Part shown: positions 7,086-7,264 of the stretch, in pieces
Layout of the letters: every line of letters begins with the position of its first letter
Position numbering within the stretch: the stretch's first letter is position 1
Assembly (NCBI GenBank): GCA_036389715.1
Contig: DASVWH010000093.1
Coordinates: 1-7,264, forward strand
Direction of reading: 5' to 3'
Source: DASVWH01 sp036389715
GTDB lineage: Bacteria; Acidobacteriota; Blastocatellia; Pyrinomonadales; Pyrinomonadaceae
Length of the DNA: 7,264 nt
The notes under the pieces: model-generated
Database searches by the model: none
Seen by the model: the letters and a program-made list of their open reading frames with translations, nothing else
What the model was told of the DNA's origin: nothing
Translations under genes and position numbers: made by a program

Positions 7086-7264
7086 TTTCCGTCTTACCCG
7101 GCGAATTTTGGGGAGATGCAAACAGCACCAGCATGTTACCTGAAAGCCGCTTTTTTTGCGAATCCAATGTGCGCCGGGCCGTTTGATAGCGGGGCGCGGG
7201 CAATCGGGGACTCCTTTTAAGGAGAAAGGAAGGCAGCAGGTCCGCAGTCAGCGGGGCAAAGCGG
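7086..7264. other. Upstream region of the riboflavin gene
   Basis: These 179 bases up to the window edge hold the leader of the riboflavin gene. The ribosome site before ATG 7085 is weak (AAGACGG then three As). A possible minus-strand promoter is TTCGCA (7158-7163) and TAACAT (7134-7139), 18 bases apart; each matches only four of six consensus bases, so it is a guess. I do not see the conserved FMN riboswitch segments. A palindrome, CTCCTTTTAAGGAG, lies at 7211-7224. A T7 run at 7151-7157 on the plus strand has no GC-rich stem before it. Confidence 0.5.

Noticed and set aside
7086..7121. TTG at 7121 as the start of the riboflavin protein
   Set aside because: It would add a basic 12-residue extension (HLPKIRRVRRK) not typical of the family. 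ATG at 7085 gives the standard MPFASIEDA start.
7151..7157. T7 run as an intrinsic terminator on the plus strand
   Set aside because: No GC-rich hairpin precedes it, and no plus-strand gene ends there.
7086..7264. FMN riboswitch upstream of the riboflavin gene
   Set aside because: I looked for the conserved GGGGC, GGTG and AGCCCGCGA-like segments in order on the minus strand and did not find them.

Overview
The window is GC-rich and carries three same-strand genes, all on the minus strand. In transcription order they are a RibBA-type riboflavin gene (7085 to 5922), a very large tamB-type gene (5784 to 790), and the start of a BamA/TamA-type outer-membrane assembly gene (647 down to the window edge, where it is cut). 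The gaps are 137 and 142 bases. The many long plus-strand open frames are antisense shadows of these genes.

Organism: TamB and a POTRA-domain Omp85 protein mean a diderm (two-membrane) bacterium. GC-rich DNA, a 1,664-residue TamB and the style of the Omp85 N-terminus suggest Acidobacteriota, perhaps Blastocatellia. This rests on memory of similar sequences, not on a search, and is tentative.

Region by region: 1-647 encodes a signal peptide and two POTRA domains of an Omp85 protein. 648-789 is a relatively AT-rich gap with an inverted repeat. 790-5784 encodes TamB: a long charged cytoplasmic tail, one membrane anchor, an AsmA/VPS13-like start, a long beta-rich repeat body and a C-terminal TamB (DUF490) domain. 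5785-5921 is a gap with a small, possibly two-state hairpin. 5922-7085 encodes the riboflavin protein. 7086-7264 is its leader, with no FMN riboswitch that I can recognise.

How the genes work together: TamB and the Omp85 protein probably form one envelope module, with TamB spanning the periplasm as a hydrophobic groove and the Omp85 protein as its outer-membrane partner. The riboflavin gene has no obvious functional link and may simply be co-directional.

The most notable point is in the riboflavin protein. Its N-terminal RibB half looks fully active, but the C-terminal RibA half has lost all three zinc-binding cysteines and several GTP-binding residues, so it is probably not a GTP cyclohydrolase II. 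A second, smaller point is a regular 36-residue repeat in the TamB body. I see no mobile element, CRISPR array, tRNA or rRNA, and no clear evidence of a wholly new system.
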